NCBI GenBank assembly: GCA_023091735.1
Contig: JALKBU010000637.1
Location: 1-29,741 of the forward strand
Reading direction: 5' to 3'
Length of the DNA stretch: 29,741 nt
Origin: Trichomonas tenax
Taxonomy: Eukaryota; Parabasalia; Trichomonadida; Trichomonadidae
In this document: one piece after another, positions 19,299 to 27,666 of the stretch
How positions within the stretch are numbered: position 1 is the stretch's first letter
Layout of the letters: each line of letters begins with the position of its first letter
Notes under the pieces: generated by a model
The model's database searches: none
Seen by the model: the letters and a program-made list of their open reading frames with translations, nothing else
Told to the model about the DNA's origin: nothing
Position numbers and translations under genes: made by a program

Positions 19299-19910
19299 AT
19301 GATAAGAACTTTAAAGCGAATCGATCATTATTTTTTGGAGCCACTTCCGAAGTTTTTGGCGCCAATTGTCGCATGCTATGATTTTGCTATATGTCAGCTT
19401 CCTATTATTCCTTTCTTTTATTTTCCATTTGTTTTCTTTGTGTTATCGATACATTACTATGCGCTTAAATACTTTAATATCCCACATCAGTTCAAATTCA
19501 AAGATCCTTATTTCTATATTCCCGTTGTTGTCGAAGTTTACATTTTGTTTTGGATTCCTGGGCCGATGCAATACCTTGCAAATCACCAAGCTGTGATCTT
19601 CTTCATAAAGGGATTCGTTGCTGGTCGAACAATTTGCTATTACATCATTACTGGTTCTCCATATTCGCGAAATCAGTTTTTAGCAAAGATATTATGGGGT
19701 TTATATGCTGGGTTCAATAGAAAAGTTCTCACGTATGTTATTGCTTACATATGTGGAAGAAATTGCCCATTTTTGTTTAAATGTTATTATGAAGTGACTG
19801 CGGCGATTGTTACTTATATGATTGTGAAGCAATACTTTAGAAATGATATATTGATGCTCAACCTTGTTGGTATCGCTTATTTTTTGACATCTGTTTTAGT
19901 TTATTTGTGA
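19299..19910 (+). CDS. multi-pass membrane protein, possibly TRIC-type cation channel
   Basis: 203 residues from ATG 19299. An earlier in-frame ATG at 19266 lies inside the antisense pseudogene and is less likely the start. Five or six hydrophobic segments are seen (about IIPFFYFPFVFFVLSIHYYA, YIPVVVEVYILFWIPG, VIFFIKGFVAGRTICYYI, a Gly-containing fourth, VTAAIVTYMIV, LNLVGIAYFLTSVLVYL). The stretch 'VYILFWIPGPMQYL...IKGFVAGRTI' resembles the TRIC channel region where YLIFF-P is followed by K-E-x-x-R-x-R-K-I, and WGLYAGFNR could be the second Gly-rich pore turn. TRIC channels carry K+ across ER membranes to balance Ca2+ release. The match is by eye and the first TM of TRIC seems short, so an unrelated small membrane protein is possible. 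Confidence 0.5.
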   Translation: MIRTLKRIDHYFLEPLPKFLAPIVACYDFAICQLPIIPFFYFPFVFFVLSIHYYALKYFNIPHQFKFKDPYFYIPVVVEVYILFWIPGPMQYLANHQAVIFFIKGFVAGRTICYYIITGSPYSRNQFLAKILWGLYAGFNRKVLTYVIAYICGRNCPFLFKCYYEVTAAIVTYMIVKQYFRNDILMLNLVGIAYFLTSVLVYL

Positions 19911-20437
19911 ATTATCTTTAAAAATCGTTACATTCTATCAAACAACCATATAGCTTCTTGATGTATATATTTTACTATAATTCATATAAAATCTTAAATA
20001 AATTTATCAAAATTAATGAAGATTTAATATGAAGAAATAATTAATGACTGATATTAAAGAATTTTGCATGAATATGCCCAAAAGCGATTTCTGTTCATGA
20101 ATTTTCGCTATATTTCAACTCTTTCGAGCTTTTTCAAATCAAATTTCAGCAAATATAAACTCGGCATAAAAATTAAAAAGATATTTTTAAAGGTTCGGAA
20201 CGCCCGTAAGGTTATTCGCTTCACTTTTGAGATTGAAACATTAATAACTCAGCAAATAACGGATTAAATGAATTTAAAAATAATAAACATGTTTATACAC
20301 ACAATATACTACATATTATCTCGTGTAACCAAGCAAAAATCTTTCACTTTTTTCCTACCTCAATTTTTTTCCGTTTTTGGAAACGATTTTTAATTTAAAT
20401 TGTGAAAATGCCGATAGACAATTTGTTGATGAGTTTT
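19911..20437. other. intergenic leading into the hairpin locus
   Basis: No gene recognised; a 67-codon frame at 20064 lacks an ATG start. From about 20356 an open frame without any ATG runs to 20802 through the first three hairpins, so it is more likely non-coding or a decayed fragment. A weak 6-bp inverted repeat (TTTCAC 20342-20347, GTGAAA 20402-20407) may be one more, degenerate hairpin. Confidence 0.35.
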
Positions 20438-20506
20438 CCACTAGTTTTTCGCTGATTTTGAGGGCCATCAATGCAGATGTACCTCTAGCGAGTGAAAGGC
20501 TAGTGG
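20438..20506. repeat. hairpin 1 of five (69 nt)
   Basis: CCACTAGTTTTTCGCT (20438-20453) pairs with AGCGAGTGAAAGGCTAGTGG (20487-20506): 13 consecutive pairs including two G-U, a 4-nt bulge, then 3 more. The loop is about 33 nt. Confidence 0.55.
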
Positions 20507-20568
20507 GTTGTCGTTCAAGAATTCACGAGTTCTTCGATTTTCTCCCAATTTCATCAAAATCAACGCAT

Positions 20569-20630
20569 CAACAGTCCACAAACCACAAATACGAAGCTTT
20601 TCTTCGTGCATCATGGTTTGTTGACTGTTG
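20569..20630. repeat. hairpin 2 of five (62 nt, extendable)
   Basis: CAACAGTCCACAAACCA (20569-20585) pairs with TGGTTTGTTGACTGTTG (20614-20630), 16 of 17 positions. Inside it a second stem ACGAAG/CTTCGT (20591-20596 with 20602-20607) closes a 5-nt loop. Wobble pairs extend the base outward to about 20565/20634. Confidence 0.7.
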
Positions 20631-20684
20631 GTGTCATCGATATTCGCTCAGATCTAACTCATTCGACATTCTTTTACAAATCTA

Positions 20685-20755
20685 CATTTTCTACAGCTCT
20701 CTGAAGTTTTTAAGATACAAGATGATGCAGAAACCTCAGAGAGCTGTAGAAAATG
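20685..20755. repeat. hairpin 3 of five (71 nt)
   Basis: ATTTTCTACAGCTCTCTGA (20686-20704) has an exact 19-base reverse complement at 20736-20754. One more pair lies outside it, and after one mismatch four pairs continue inward (706-709 with 731-734), giving a stem of about 25 bp around a 21-nt loop. Confidence 0.85.
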
Positions 20756-20796
20756 CTATAAATCTGAATACTCCATTTTTCGATCCTCATTATTGG

Positions 20797-20873
20797 CTTT
20801 AGTTGTTGAATAGAAGAACATACAGATAGATTATGCGCACACAGTCTTACCATATTATTAGACAACTAAAGAG
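20797..20873. repeat. hairpin 4 of five (77 nt)
   Basis: CTTTAGTTGT (20797-20806) is the exact reverse complement of ACAACTAAAG (20864-20873). The loop is long (57 nt), so this is the weakest member of the series. Confidence 0.45.
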
Positions 20874-20910
20874 ATCGGCGATTTATAATTATCGGTTAGA
20901 TCAAATCATC

Positions 20911-20988
20911 AAAAATGATCAATTTCAGGCACGGGTTCTCCAGCCACTCGCTGTTCTGGAGAGCCCATGCTCGAAATCGATCATTTTT
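20911..20988. repeat. hairpin 5 of five (78 nt)
   Basis: Two 33-nt arms (20911-20943 and 20956-20988) are reverse complements at 28 of 33 positions. Two of the five differences are G-U pairs as RNA and three are A-C mismatches. The loop is 12 nt (CCACTCGCTGTT). This is the longest stem in the window. Confidence 0.85.
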
Positions 20989-21135
20989 GTTGAAATTTAT
21001 TATATTCGATAAGTTATTGACTTCTAGCATTTACGAACACGAAAATTACATCTACAGCGCACAAAAATACAATTGCTACTATACATAATGAATTATGGCT
21101 TTCAGCTATATTTCAGGATCAAAATTCATTGAACG

Positions 21136-21395
21136 AGACGTGTTTCTTGACCACTTCATCCAGAGCATCTATGTGTTGGCCGCCCCAAAATAATCACCGC
21201 GGGCGTCCTCCTGTTGGTGGCACCTGGGAAGGGTGTGACTACCCTACGAATTGGCGAAGTGTGATCATGAGGCAGGGCATGTGTTGCTCGCAAGAGAGGG
21301 GTTCTGGCCAGGGCTGCAGTGCTACGGCAGCGACAATCTGGCGGCCACTAATGTGCCTCGATCTGACTGACTCCAATGTACCCTTAGCTTAAATG
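21136..21395. other. GC-rich island, candidate structured RNA or foreign insert
   Basis: From 21181 to 21360 I count 108 G/C of 180 (60%), against roughly 30% in the window. TGGCCGCC (21177-21184) pairs perfectly with GGCGGCCA (21340-21347). GATC-AT-GAGGCA (21263-21274) pairs with TGCCTCGATC (21354-21363) with a 2-nt bulge. These two pairings cross, as in a pseudoknot. Local stems include AGGGT/ACCCT (21230-21234 with 21241-21245) and GCTGC/GCAGC (21313-21317 with 21327-21331). An 87-codon frame crosses the island but lacks an ATG start and resembles no protein I know. I see no tRNA, 5S, SRP or RNase P signature. Confidence 0.55.
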
Positions 21396-21981
21396 TTGTA
21401 GTGAGTGTTAGCCCGATACATTGTTGCCAGTGTTAGAAGACATCAGTATTAATGACACTTTTCTGTTTCTTTCAAAAATGCACCAAATTTTTTTCCCGCC
21501 AATATTTATAAAAGATCTTGCAGTGCATTAAATTATAAACTTATGTGCATTTCCATGTAAATTTAACTATTTATCTGAGTTCTCAAGTTTTTGATTTCTC
21601 TGGATTTAATATTTCCTTATGCGACTTCAACACTATTATATCCAAAGGCATTAGAAATCAAAGAGCTATTTAAAAATATATGTTATCGTTAAATAATATC
21701 CGAATATTAGAATTCATTCCAAAAATGTAATATTTTAACCTAAAACATTAAAAGTATTGTTTTATATAAGCTATAAAATAAGAATAGCCAATTAGAATAT
21801 GCTAGAAAGTTATAGATTACGAGAAAGCTATTTTTTAGTCCCAAAATTGCTGGAGATAATTTTTTTATTATAGTCAGACAAAGTTAAAATGGAATTTTCA
21901 TTAAACGGTAAATATACTTCATAATAGCTCTTGCCATAGAATCAGTCATAAAATATATTACTTTCCTATCAATAATCCATA
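21396..21981. other. intergenic
   Basis: AT-rich DNA between the GC island and the GTGCGT repeats; no gene or repeat recognised. Confidence 0.35.
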
Positions 21982-22152
21982 GTGCGTGTTCAATTTTAGA
22001 ACTCACTGAATTTTTTGTATGGTGCGTATAATTGATAGTACGCACGGGCCAAATAAGTTCTGAAAATCGACCAGACCTTTTCAATTTTTATATTGCCTAC
22101 AAAGTGTGCGTACTCAGAATTATACCCACTTAAGAATTTTGTGCGTGTTCAA
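21982..22152. repeat. cluster of GTGCGT motifs, partly palindromic
   Basis: GTGCGTGTTCAA occurs identically at 21982-21993 and 22141-22152. GTGCGTA also begins at 22022 and, as GTGCGTACT, at about 22106. GTGCGTA (22022-22028) with TACGCAC (22039-22045) forms a perfect 7-bp hairpin. AGTG..GTTC (21981-21990) can pair with GAAC.CACT (22000-22007). The set could be protein-binding sites or the ends of a small element. Confidence 0.55.
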
Positions 22153-22260
22153 ATATTTTTTGCTGCAAAATAGCTATATTGATTGTGCAGCATCTAAAAT
22201 ATGTCAAAGCATTCAAATAAAAAATGTGACATTCAATTCTGTTTTGGTAAATAATTTTAC

Positions 22261-22330
22261 AGGGGTTGGTTTGGAAGGGGTTTGCCCCTCTCAATAGAAC
22301 CGAGAAAGCATGCGGCACGCGAGGAAAATT
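22261..22330. other. short GC-rich patch with hairpin
   Basis: A locally G-rich stretch contains AGGGG-TTTG-CCCCT (22276-22289) and GCATGCGGCACGCG nearby. Its composition is unlike the flanks. Possibly part of the same inserted material as the GTGCGT cluster. Confidence 0.35.
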
Positions 22331-22534
22331 TGCTTATTGAGTAAAAATAACGTACTTTGCGTATAACCGCTGCATGCTTATTTAACACTATGATATTGAT
22401 TTAGAATAGAATCGGTATCTAAATATAATTGAAAATTTTATTATTGCTAATGAAAATCAATTTGTTAGAATACTTTTTGTTATAAAATATAAAAATCGAT
22501 ATATATATATTTGTGTAGATAAACCAAATTTATA

Positions 22535-22539
22535 TCATT
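22535..22539 (+). promoter_or_regulatory. initiator-like element (TCATT)
   Basis: TCATT matches TCA(+1)Y(T/A); the +1 A at 22537 lies 8 nt before ATG 22545, a typical trichomonad leader length. Confidence 0.5.
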
Positions 22540-22544
22540 TTTTT

Positions 22545-24476
22545 ATGCTTCTTTTGTTATTCATCCATTCATATGAAATAAATCTTCCAAATGGAATGCC
22601 AAGTGAATACTTAAAGGATTTTGTTCCCCAGTATCTTCTCATGACACCGCGAGATCGTTTTGTTTCAGCTGCTGTTTCTATTTCATATAAAGGCGAAATA
22701 TTGTACCAAGACATGTATGGATACTCTTCGAGGGAAAATTGGACACCAGCAACAAACGCGACATATTATGAATGGGGAAATATTTCAAAATTATTGGCGC
22801 ATATTTCAATTATGCAATTAAAAGAGCAAAATAAGTTAAATCTTGATGATGATATACGAAAATATACAGGTTACAACTTTTTCAAGCGTTTAAACAAAAA
22901 TTCAAAAATTTCGATATTAAACTTAATGAATTACAACACAGGCTGGGATAACGTTATGTCGGATTCATACCTTAGGAACGGAAAAGACATCGATATAAAG
23001 ACATATCTACAAGAAAATGAACCCAAACAAATTTATCCAGCAGGAAAACATTTTCTTGATTCCAAATACGCAGTTGTTGTCGAAGCATACATAGTTGAAA
23101 AGGTTTCAGGAATGTCATACATTAATTACGTTAAACACAATATTTTCCACAAATTAAATTTAGTAAACATATCAATTGACCCACAAAGGTATGATCTACC
23201 GAACAAAGAAACCGCAGACATAGCTACAGGATACAAATATGAATCTAAAAAATTAATTCAAGTAGAAAAACACAGTTTTGGAGCTTATCCATCAATGGGA
23301 GTAATCAGCACACCTGAGGAAATCACAAAATTAATCAACAATTTAGTATTTAACGATAAACGAGAATCGAAATTATTTGATAAATATGAAACATTAGAAG
23401 AAATGCTATCAGTGTCTTTCAGAGTCACTTCTGATTCACCAGGAATAGCACACGGCTTAATTGAAGATTTTTATTTATCGAGATCAGCTTTCAATCTCTA
23501 TGGAGATACAATTGGCTGTTCTGCGAAAATTAGCATTATTCCAGACCTCGGATTCACCTGCGTTGTGATGACAAACTTACACGACGACGGTATTATCACA
23601 AATGGCTTTGTCAGAAATGTTTGGGGATTAGATCACAGTCCTGAGAATCCAGAAAAGATCACTGCTATATCAGAAGGTCAATTCCAGACAGAACGCGATA
23701 TACACAGAGGAATTTTATATCATTTCTTCAAAGAAGACTTAGTTGAATTAATACAAGACGGAGATTATCACATCAGTTTCAATAGAGATTTGTATGTTCA
23801 CGTCAACGGAAGCCTTTATTTTTATACAAAACTCGGTCCTGCAGTTCCCTATAAACCTGCGTATTTGGTGTTAGTAAATGAAAGTGGAAAGGCTCCTTAC
23901 TTATATATACCAGGAAATAGCTACAGGCAAGTCACAAAGCAGAGTGAATTGATGATGAAAATGCCTATAGTTGTTGAATTTGGTGTCTCAGTTTCTAATG
24001 GATTATTCCTCTTCGTTCTTATTCCCGGATGAATTTATCTCATTCGGAAGCGTAGAGGAGTTCCATTCCTTCAAACAGAGCACAAGTTTTGCTTGTTTAC
24101 ATTCTTTTTAATTATTTTGAACTTATATCAAGGAGCAGGTTTATATCTATTCGATCATCATGTTGATCAGTTTATTACACACCAACTTAGAAATGGAATT
24201 GTTCAATCTTTTCAAGCATGTTTGGGACTGTCAATTATTTTGCTATTATTGGAATTCATTCTTTGGATCATTCCAATAATCAAAGAGAAGAGGAAGAAAT
24301 ATCTGGCAATGCATATCAACTCCAATGCATTGCTTAGTGATTTCACTGACGAGATTACAGAAAAGCCAGACAAATCTATGTTTAAAGTTATGGCAGATGT
24401 TACAGTATTTTTTGTTTTCTTTGATGTTATTGTCATTATCGGATTTTCAATTTATCTTCAGATTTATGAGTATTAA
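22545..24476 (+). pseudogene. serine beta-lactamase-like membrane protein, catalytic motifs lost, one in-frame TGA
   Basis: The frame from ATG 22545 runs to 24476 but is cut by TGA at 24030-24032; both parts are in the same frame. Residues 1-12 form a short signal peptide. Residues 30-360 have the class C beta-lactamase/S12 layout, e.g. ISIMQLKEQNKLNLDDDIRK, YIVEKVSGMSYINYV and IIPDLGFTCVVMTNL. The catalytic S-x-x-K is N-I-S-K (79-82, Ser to Asn), Y-x-N at about 170-174 is absent (FLDSK), and the H/K-x-G near 319-324 is also absent, so hydrolase activity is unlikely. The C-terminal part has about four hydrophobic segments; the TGA falls in the first. Trichomonads have families of this architecture. 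It is either a pseudoenzyme gene newly broken by the TGA or a sequencing variant. Confidence 0.8.
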
Positions 24477-24511
24477 ATTTATTTCTATTACAAACAATTC
24501 CGCTGATGATT

Positions 24512-25052
24512 TTATAAAAGCGACATGAGAACTAAAATCGCTCTCTGACAATTCTTTGAGTATTGATTTAAGTCATAGTGTATTGTTTCGCATTCGCGAT
24601 AAGGAAGTCCTGCCCATAGGCGAACACGAGGAACAGCTCCTGTTTGCTCTCCTCCTGGAATTCCATTCATCCATTGACCTGTTGGATCGTGGCCAATCAT
24701 TCCAACAGCGAAATACCAAGTTCCAATTCCGGGGTGGCCTTCGAGATATGTTGTTGTGTTACTCAAAACTAGGCCTCCCCATTTAGGATCTGCATCATCA
24801 GCCTGAAATCCTTGGAATCCAGTGGCTCTTTGTATTCATTGTATTTCTTTTTCTGCTGTTGGAGAGTTTTTCTGTTTCCAAATATTTGTTTTATTTCCTG
24901 TCGGATATTCCAACATGTAATACCTAAATCCATCTGGATATATATTTGGTGTGGTTTAGTTGAAACAATATGGAATACTTTCCGTTCATTTTCACATTTT
25001 TAGCTTCTTCAACGTTCGTGAAACAACTACTAACTGTGAAATTATGCTCCAT
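24512..25052 (-). pseudogene. unrecognised secreted-type domain, broken
   Basis: Starting at ATG 25052 the minus strand reads MEHNFTVSSCFTNVEEAKNV, then a frameshift near 24960 leads to IYPDGFRYYMLEYPTGNKTN. An in-frame TGA at 24836-24838 is followed by TGFQGFQADDADPKWGGLVL and TYLEGHPGIGTWYFAVGM, with a Cys-containing end. The Gly/Trp/Tyr-rich beta pattern suggests an extracellular, perhaps carbohydrate-binding fold, but I cannot name the family. Base composition is higher in G+C than the flanks, as expected for former coding DNA. The relic lies back to back with the membrane protein at 25252-27666 but is not part of it. Confidence 0.55.
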
Positions 25053-25251
25053 TATGTATAGTAATAATTTCATCATCTCTGTAAATAACATTGTCTATTT
25101 TCATTTAAAATTGAAATAGTTACATCTAACCTTAATTTTAACCATAATATTGAATAATTGTCAATTCCGATACAACTCAGAAAATTTTTGAAAGATAAAA
25201 AATTGATAAAATAAGGTTACAAATCTTTATAATATTTTATTAATGTACAAC

Positions 25252-27666
25252 TTAGCTGTCGTTTATATCTGGTTTCAGTTCTTTATCATTTTCATTCTTT
25301 TCTTCGTTATTTTGTTTTTCATTTTCTTCAGTTGGAACTTGCGCGAAATGATAATTCGGCTGTTGGAATGGCATTGGCGACTGCTGTGGAGAAGGTGGTG
25401 GTGGATATTGAGGTATTGCAAAAGGGAATACGTATCCTGGATACTGAGTATATCCTTGAGGCAATACATAAGGAACACCAGGGAAATTCGGGAACATTCT
25501 CTGAATTGGAGGAATTTCTCGTTGATTGTTATAAATGAGATGTTCCTCATCCTGCATTTGGTTCTTTTGGCATTTGTTGGTACAGCCCCAGAAGATTGTT
25601 AATATAATAAGCATGACGAATGTGATAATCACAGCATTAACGACAACAAATGCGATAATTAGCTGTGTGAATGACATTCTCATAAAAAATGGTCTCTTTT
25701 TAGGTTCAGTTGTTCTCATCGGCTTGAAATCAACTGTTCTTCGTGGTACATATTTGCGAACAAAAGGTTCCTTCTTTATCTCTTCTTTTTCATCATCTTT
25801 ATCATCATTTTTTCCAATAATTTTAATATTTTCTTTGTCATTGTCTTTGTTAATATTGGTTTCATTGATTACAGGCTTTGAATCAACTTTATGCTTGCTT
25901 GTTTCATCAATTTGAGGATCGCCAAATACTGTGAAAGTAATTGGATCCTCCTGATAATAAACACAAGGATTCTGAATAGTGTCTAATTCGGAATCCCATA
26001 TATTTGCATCTCTTCCATATTCCTTGAATACAAAAAGTGAAGACATTGCTTGCTTTTCTCCTTTTGTTTCTTGTCCATGTTGATCATAAGCCGTAACCAA
26101 GTCAGGCCATATTATATTAAGTTTGTGTTCTCCATTTCTATGTGCAACTAAACATGTATTTGGAGGAGAATATTTTGGCATAGAAATTGATGACGCAAAT
26201 GTTGCTTTTAATGATTTGCAACTCTTGTTCACAAATTCGGCGCTTATTGCAGAAATATGTCCTTTAGTATTTGGTGTTGTTATTACACCGACATCATTGA
26301 AGATGATACTTTTATCAGGCTCAATAGCATATTGATAATGTCCTCCGTATTGCATAAATTTCGCTGGTTTGTGATTCGAGAGTAATGTGAGATAGAATTT
26401 GTTGCCAAATATTAAAACATCTGTCGGTCCATCGAAATAAGCTGAATCAAATTCGTTCTTTAATACTTTCATCTTCTTCTTTGTAGATGAATAAACTGGC
26501 TTAACAATGCCGCTTTCTTCATTTGAAATTGCCCATGAAATTTGTTTTGTTTCTTCTGAACTAACGAAAAGCGAGAAATTCTTCAATTTGTCAACATATT
26601 TAATGTAAATTATTGTATTGTTGGAATAAGTAGCAAAGAAATATTCCGATCTTGGTATATAAATATTCTGCTGATCATTGAATGCAATTGTTCCAAATGT
26701 TGCAACAAAGAAAGAATACAATTCGACTTTATTGCAAGAAGGAATCCAAATTACAACTTCGCTTTGCAAATCAGACAACTTGTCCTTATAAAATGCAATA
26801 CTTCCTGTTTCAACAAACAATCTATTAACATTAATGCCTAAAACAAGAACTCTGAATGAAATATTTTTAGAAATTGATGTGTCAATTGTTAAACCTGATC
26901 CTTTTGGCAGAACAACCAATTGTGAAGCGTAGTTATCTATTTTAGAGCCATTTTCGAAGTACGTCAATGCGACAGGTGTTGTGAAGTAAATGTAAGCTGT
27001 GAAATGAACTGGAAGCAAAGTTAAATATGTGTATCCAGAAGATTCAAACTTATCAAATGAAGCACTTACAGAAAAGTTCATAAATTTAGTAAGTTTTAAG
27101 TCTTTGTCACGTGGAATTGCTGCCCATTGTGTCATTGTTACTTCTGAAACACAGAAATGTTTCATCATTGGTTTATAAGAAACCTTTAATTGGTTTGGAA
27201 TTGTGTCAACTCCATGAATGTACATGTTCTTCTCCTTCATGTCATCACGGTTGTAGTAAGGAAGCCAGATACATTGGTTTTCTTCCAAATTTTGAGATAA
27301 TATTTGCAAATCTTTTAATTCAGTTGCGATTCCAAAACCATTGCAGAAATTCGGTATTATTCTTGAGTATATATTCAATGTTTGGTTAAATTCCGGTTTA
27401 ATTTCAACCAAAATCAACTTATCTGCTGAATAGACGCCTGGAAATCTATTTGGACAGAATTCTTTTGTCTTGTTTAACTCAATAACGTGTAATTTGGCTT
27501 CCCATCCGAAACTATTCTCGATATAAAAAAGTTGTCTTTTAGATAGAGAAATAACATATGTATATCTGCTGTCGACATCGATGTTTGTTGTCCCGTTGAC
27601 ATTTATCTTCATATCAACATTAACTTCTTTTTTAGAGAAAACAGCGCAAAAGAAAAAAGATAACAT
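25252..27666 (-). CDS. type I membrane protein with proline-rich cytoplasmic tail, function unknown
   Basis: 804 residues from ATG 27666-27664; an upstream in-frame GTG is not needed. Residues 1-11 (MLSFFFCAVFS) are a short signal peptide. The ectodomain to about 665 is beta-rich with many N-glycosylation sites (NGT, NKT, NQT, NFS, NGS, NIS, NTT) and a few Cys. Before the membrane lies an acidic/basic Asn-Asp-Lys-rich stalk (about 565-640). One TM segment is at about 667-694 (LIIAFVVVNAVIITFVMLII). The 110-residue tail contains DEEHLI, which fits the acidic dileucine sorting signal [DE]xxxL[LI], then a Pro/Tyr/Gln-rich part (YPPPPSPQQSP) and an acidic Asn/Glu end. It is likely a surface or endosomal receptor-like protein. 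I recognise no named domain. Confidence 0.85.
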   Translation of the reverse strand: MLSFFFCAVFSKKEVNVDMKINVNGTTNIDVDSRYTYVISLSKRQLFYIENSFGWEAKLHVIELNKTKEFCPNRFPGVYSADKLILVEIKPEFNQTLNIYSRIIPNFCNGFGIATELKDLQILSQNLEENQCIWLPYYNRDDMKEKNMYIHGVDTIPNQLKVSYKPMMKHFCVSEVTMTQWAAIPRDKDLKLTKFMNFSVSASFDKFESSGYTYLTLLPVHFTAYIYFTTPVALTYFENGSKIDNYASQLVVLPKGSGLTIDTSISKNISFRVLVLGINVNRLFVETGSIAFYKDKLSDLQSEVVIWIPSCNKVELYSFFVATFGTIAFNDQQNIYIPRSEYFFATYSNNTIIYIKYVDKLKNFSLFVSSEETKQISWAISNEESGIVKPVYSSTKKKMKVLKNEFDSAYFDGPTDVLIFGNKFYLTLLSNHKPAKFMQYGGHYQYAIEPDKSIIFNDVGVITTPNTKGHISAISAEFVNKSCKSLKATFASSISMPKYSPPNTCLVAHRNGEHKLNIIWPDLVTAYDQHGQETKGEKQAMSSLFVFKEYGRDANIWDSELDTIQNPCVYYQEDPITFTVFGDPQIDETSKHKVDSKPVINETNINKDNDKENIKIIGKNDDKDDEKEEIKKEPFVRKYVPRRTVDFKPMRTTEPKKRPFFMRMSFTQLIIAFVVVNAVIITFVMLIILTIFWGCTNKCQKNQMQDEEHLIYNNQREIPPIQRMFPNFPGVPYVLPQGYTQYPGYVFPFAIPQYPPPPSPQQSPMPFQQPNYHFAQVPTEENEKQNNEEKNENDKELKPDINDS

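Noticed and set aside
20377..20802. 141-codon reading frame through hairpins 1-3
   Set aside because: No ATG anywhere near the 5' end (it starts at TTG after an upstream stop), and perfect inverted repeats lie inside it, which is unusual for coding DNA.
21218..21240. Resemblance to the RNase P CR-I sequence (GGGAAGG...)
   Set aside because: No complementary CR-V partner could be found in the 3' part of the island, so the P4 helix cannot form.
21290..21325. Possible tRNA B-box (GGTTCTGGCC) in the GC island
   Set aside because: Lacks the invariant A and a matching A-box and acceptor stem at tRNA distance.
21129..21392. 87-codon reading frame through the GC island
   Set aside because: It starts with TTG, not ATG, resembles no known protein, and an open frame is expected by chance where GC is high. 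The pairing pattern explains the composition better.
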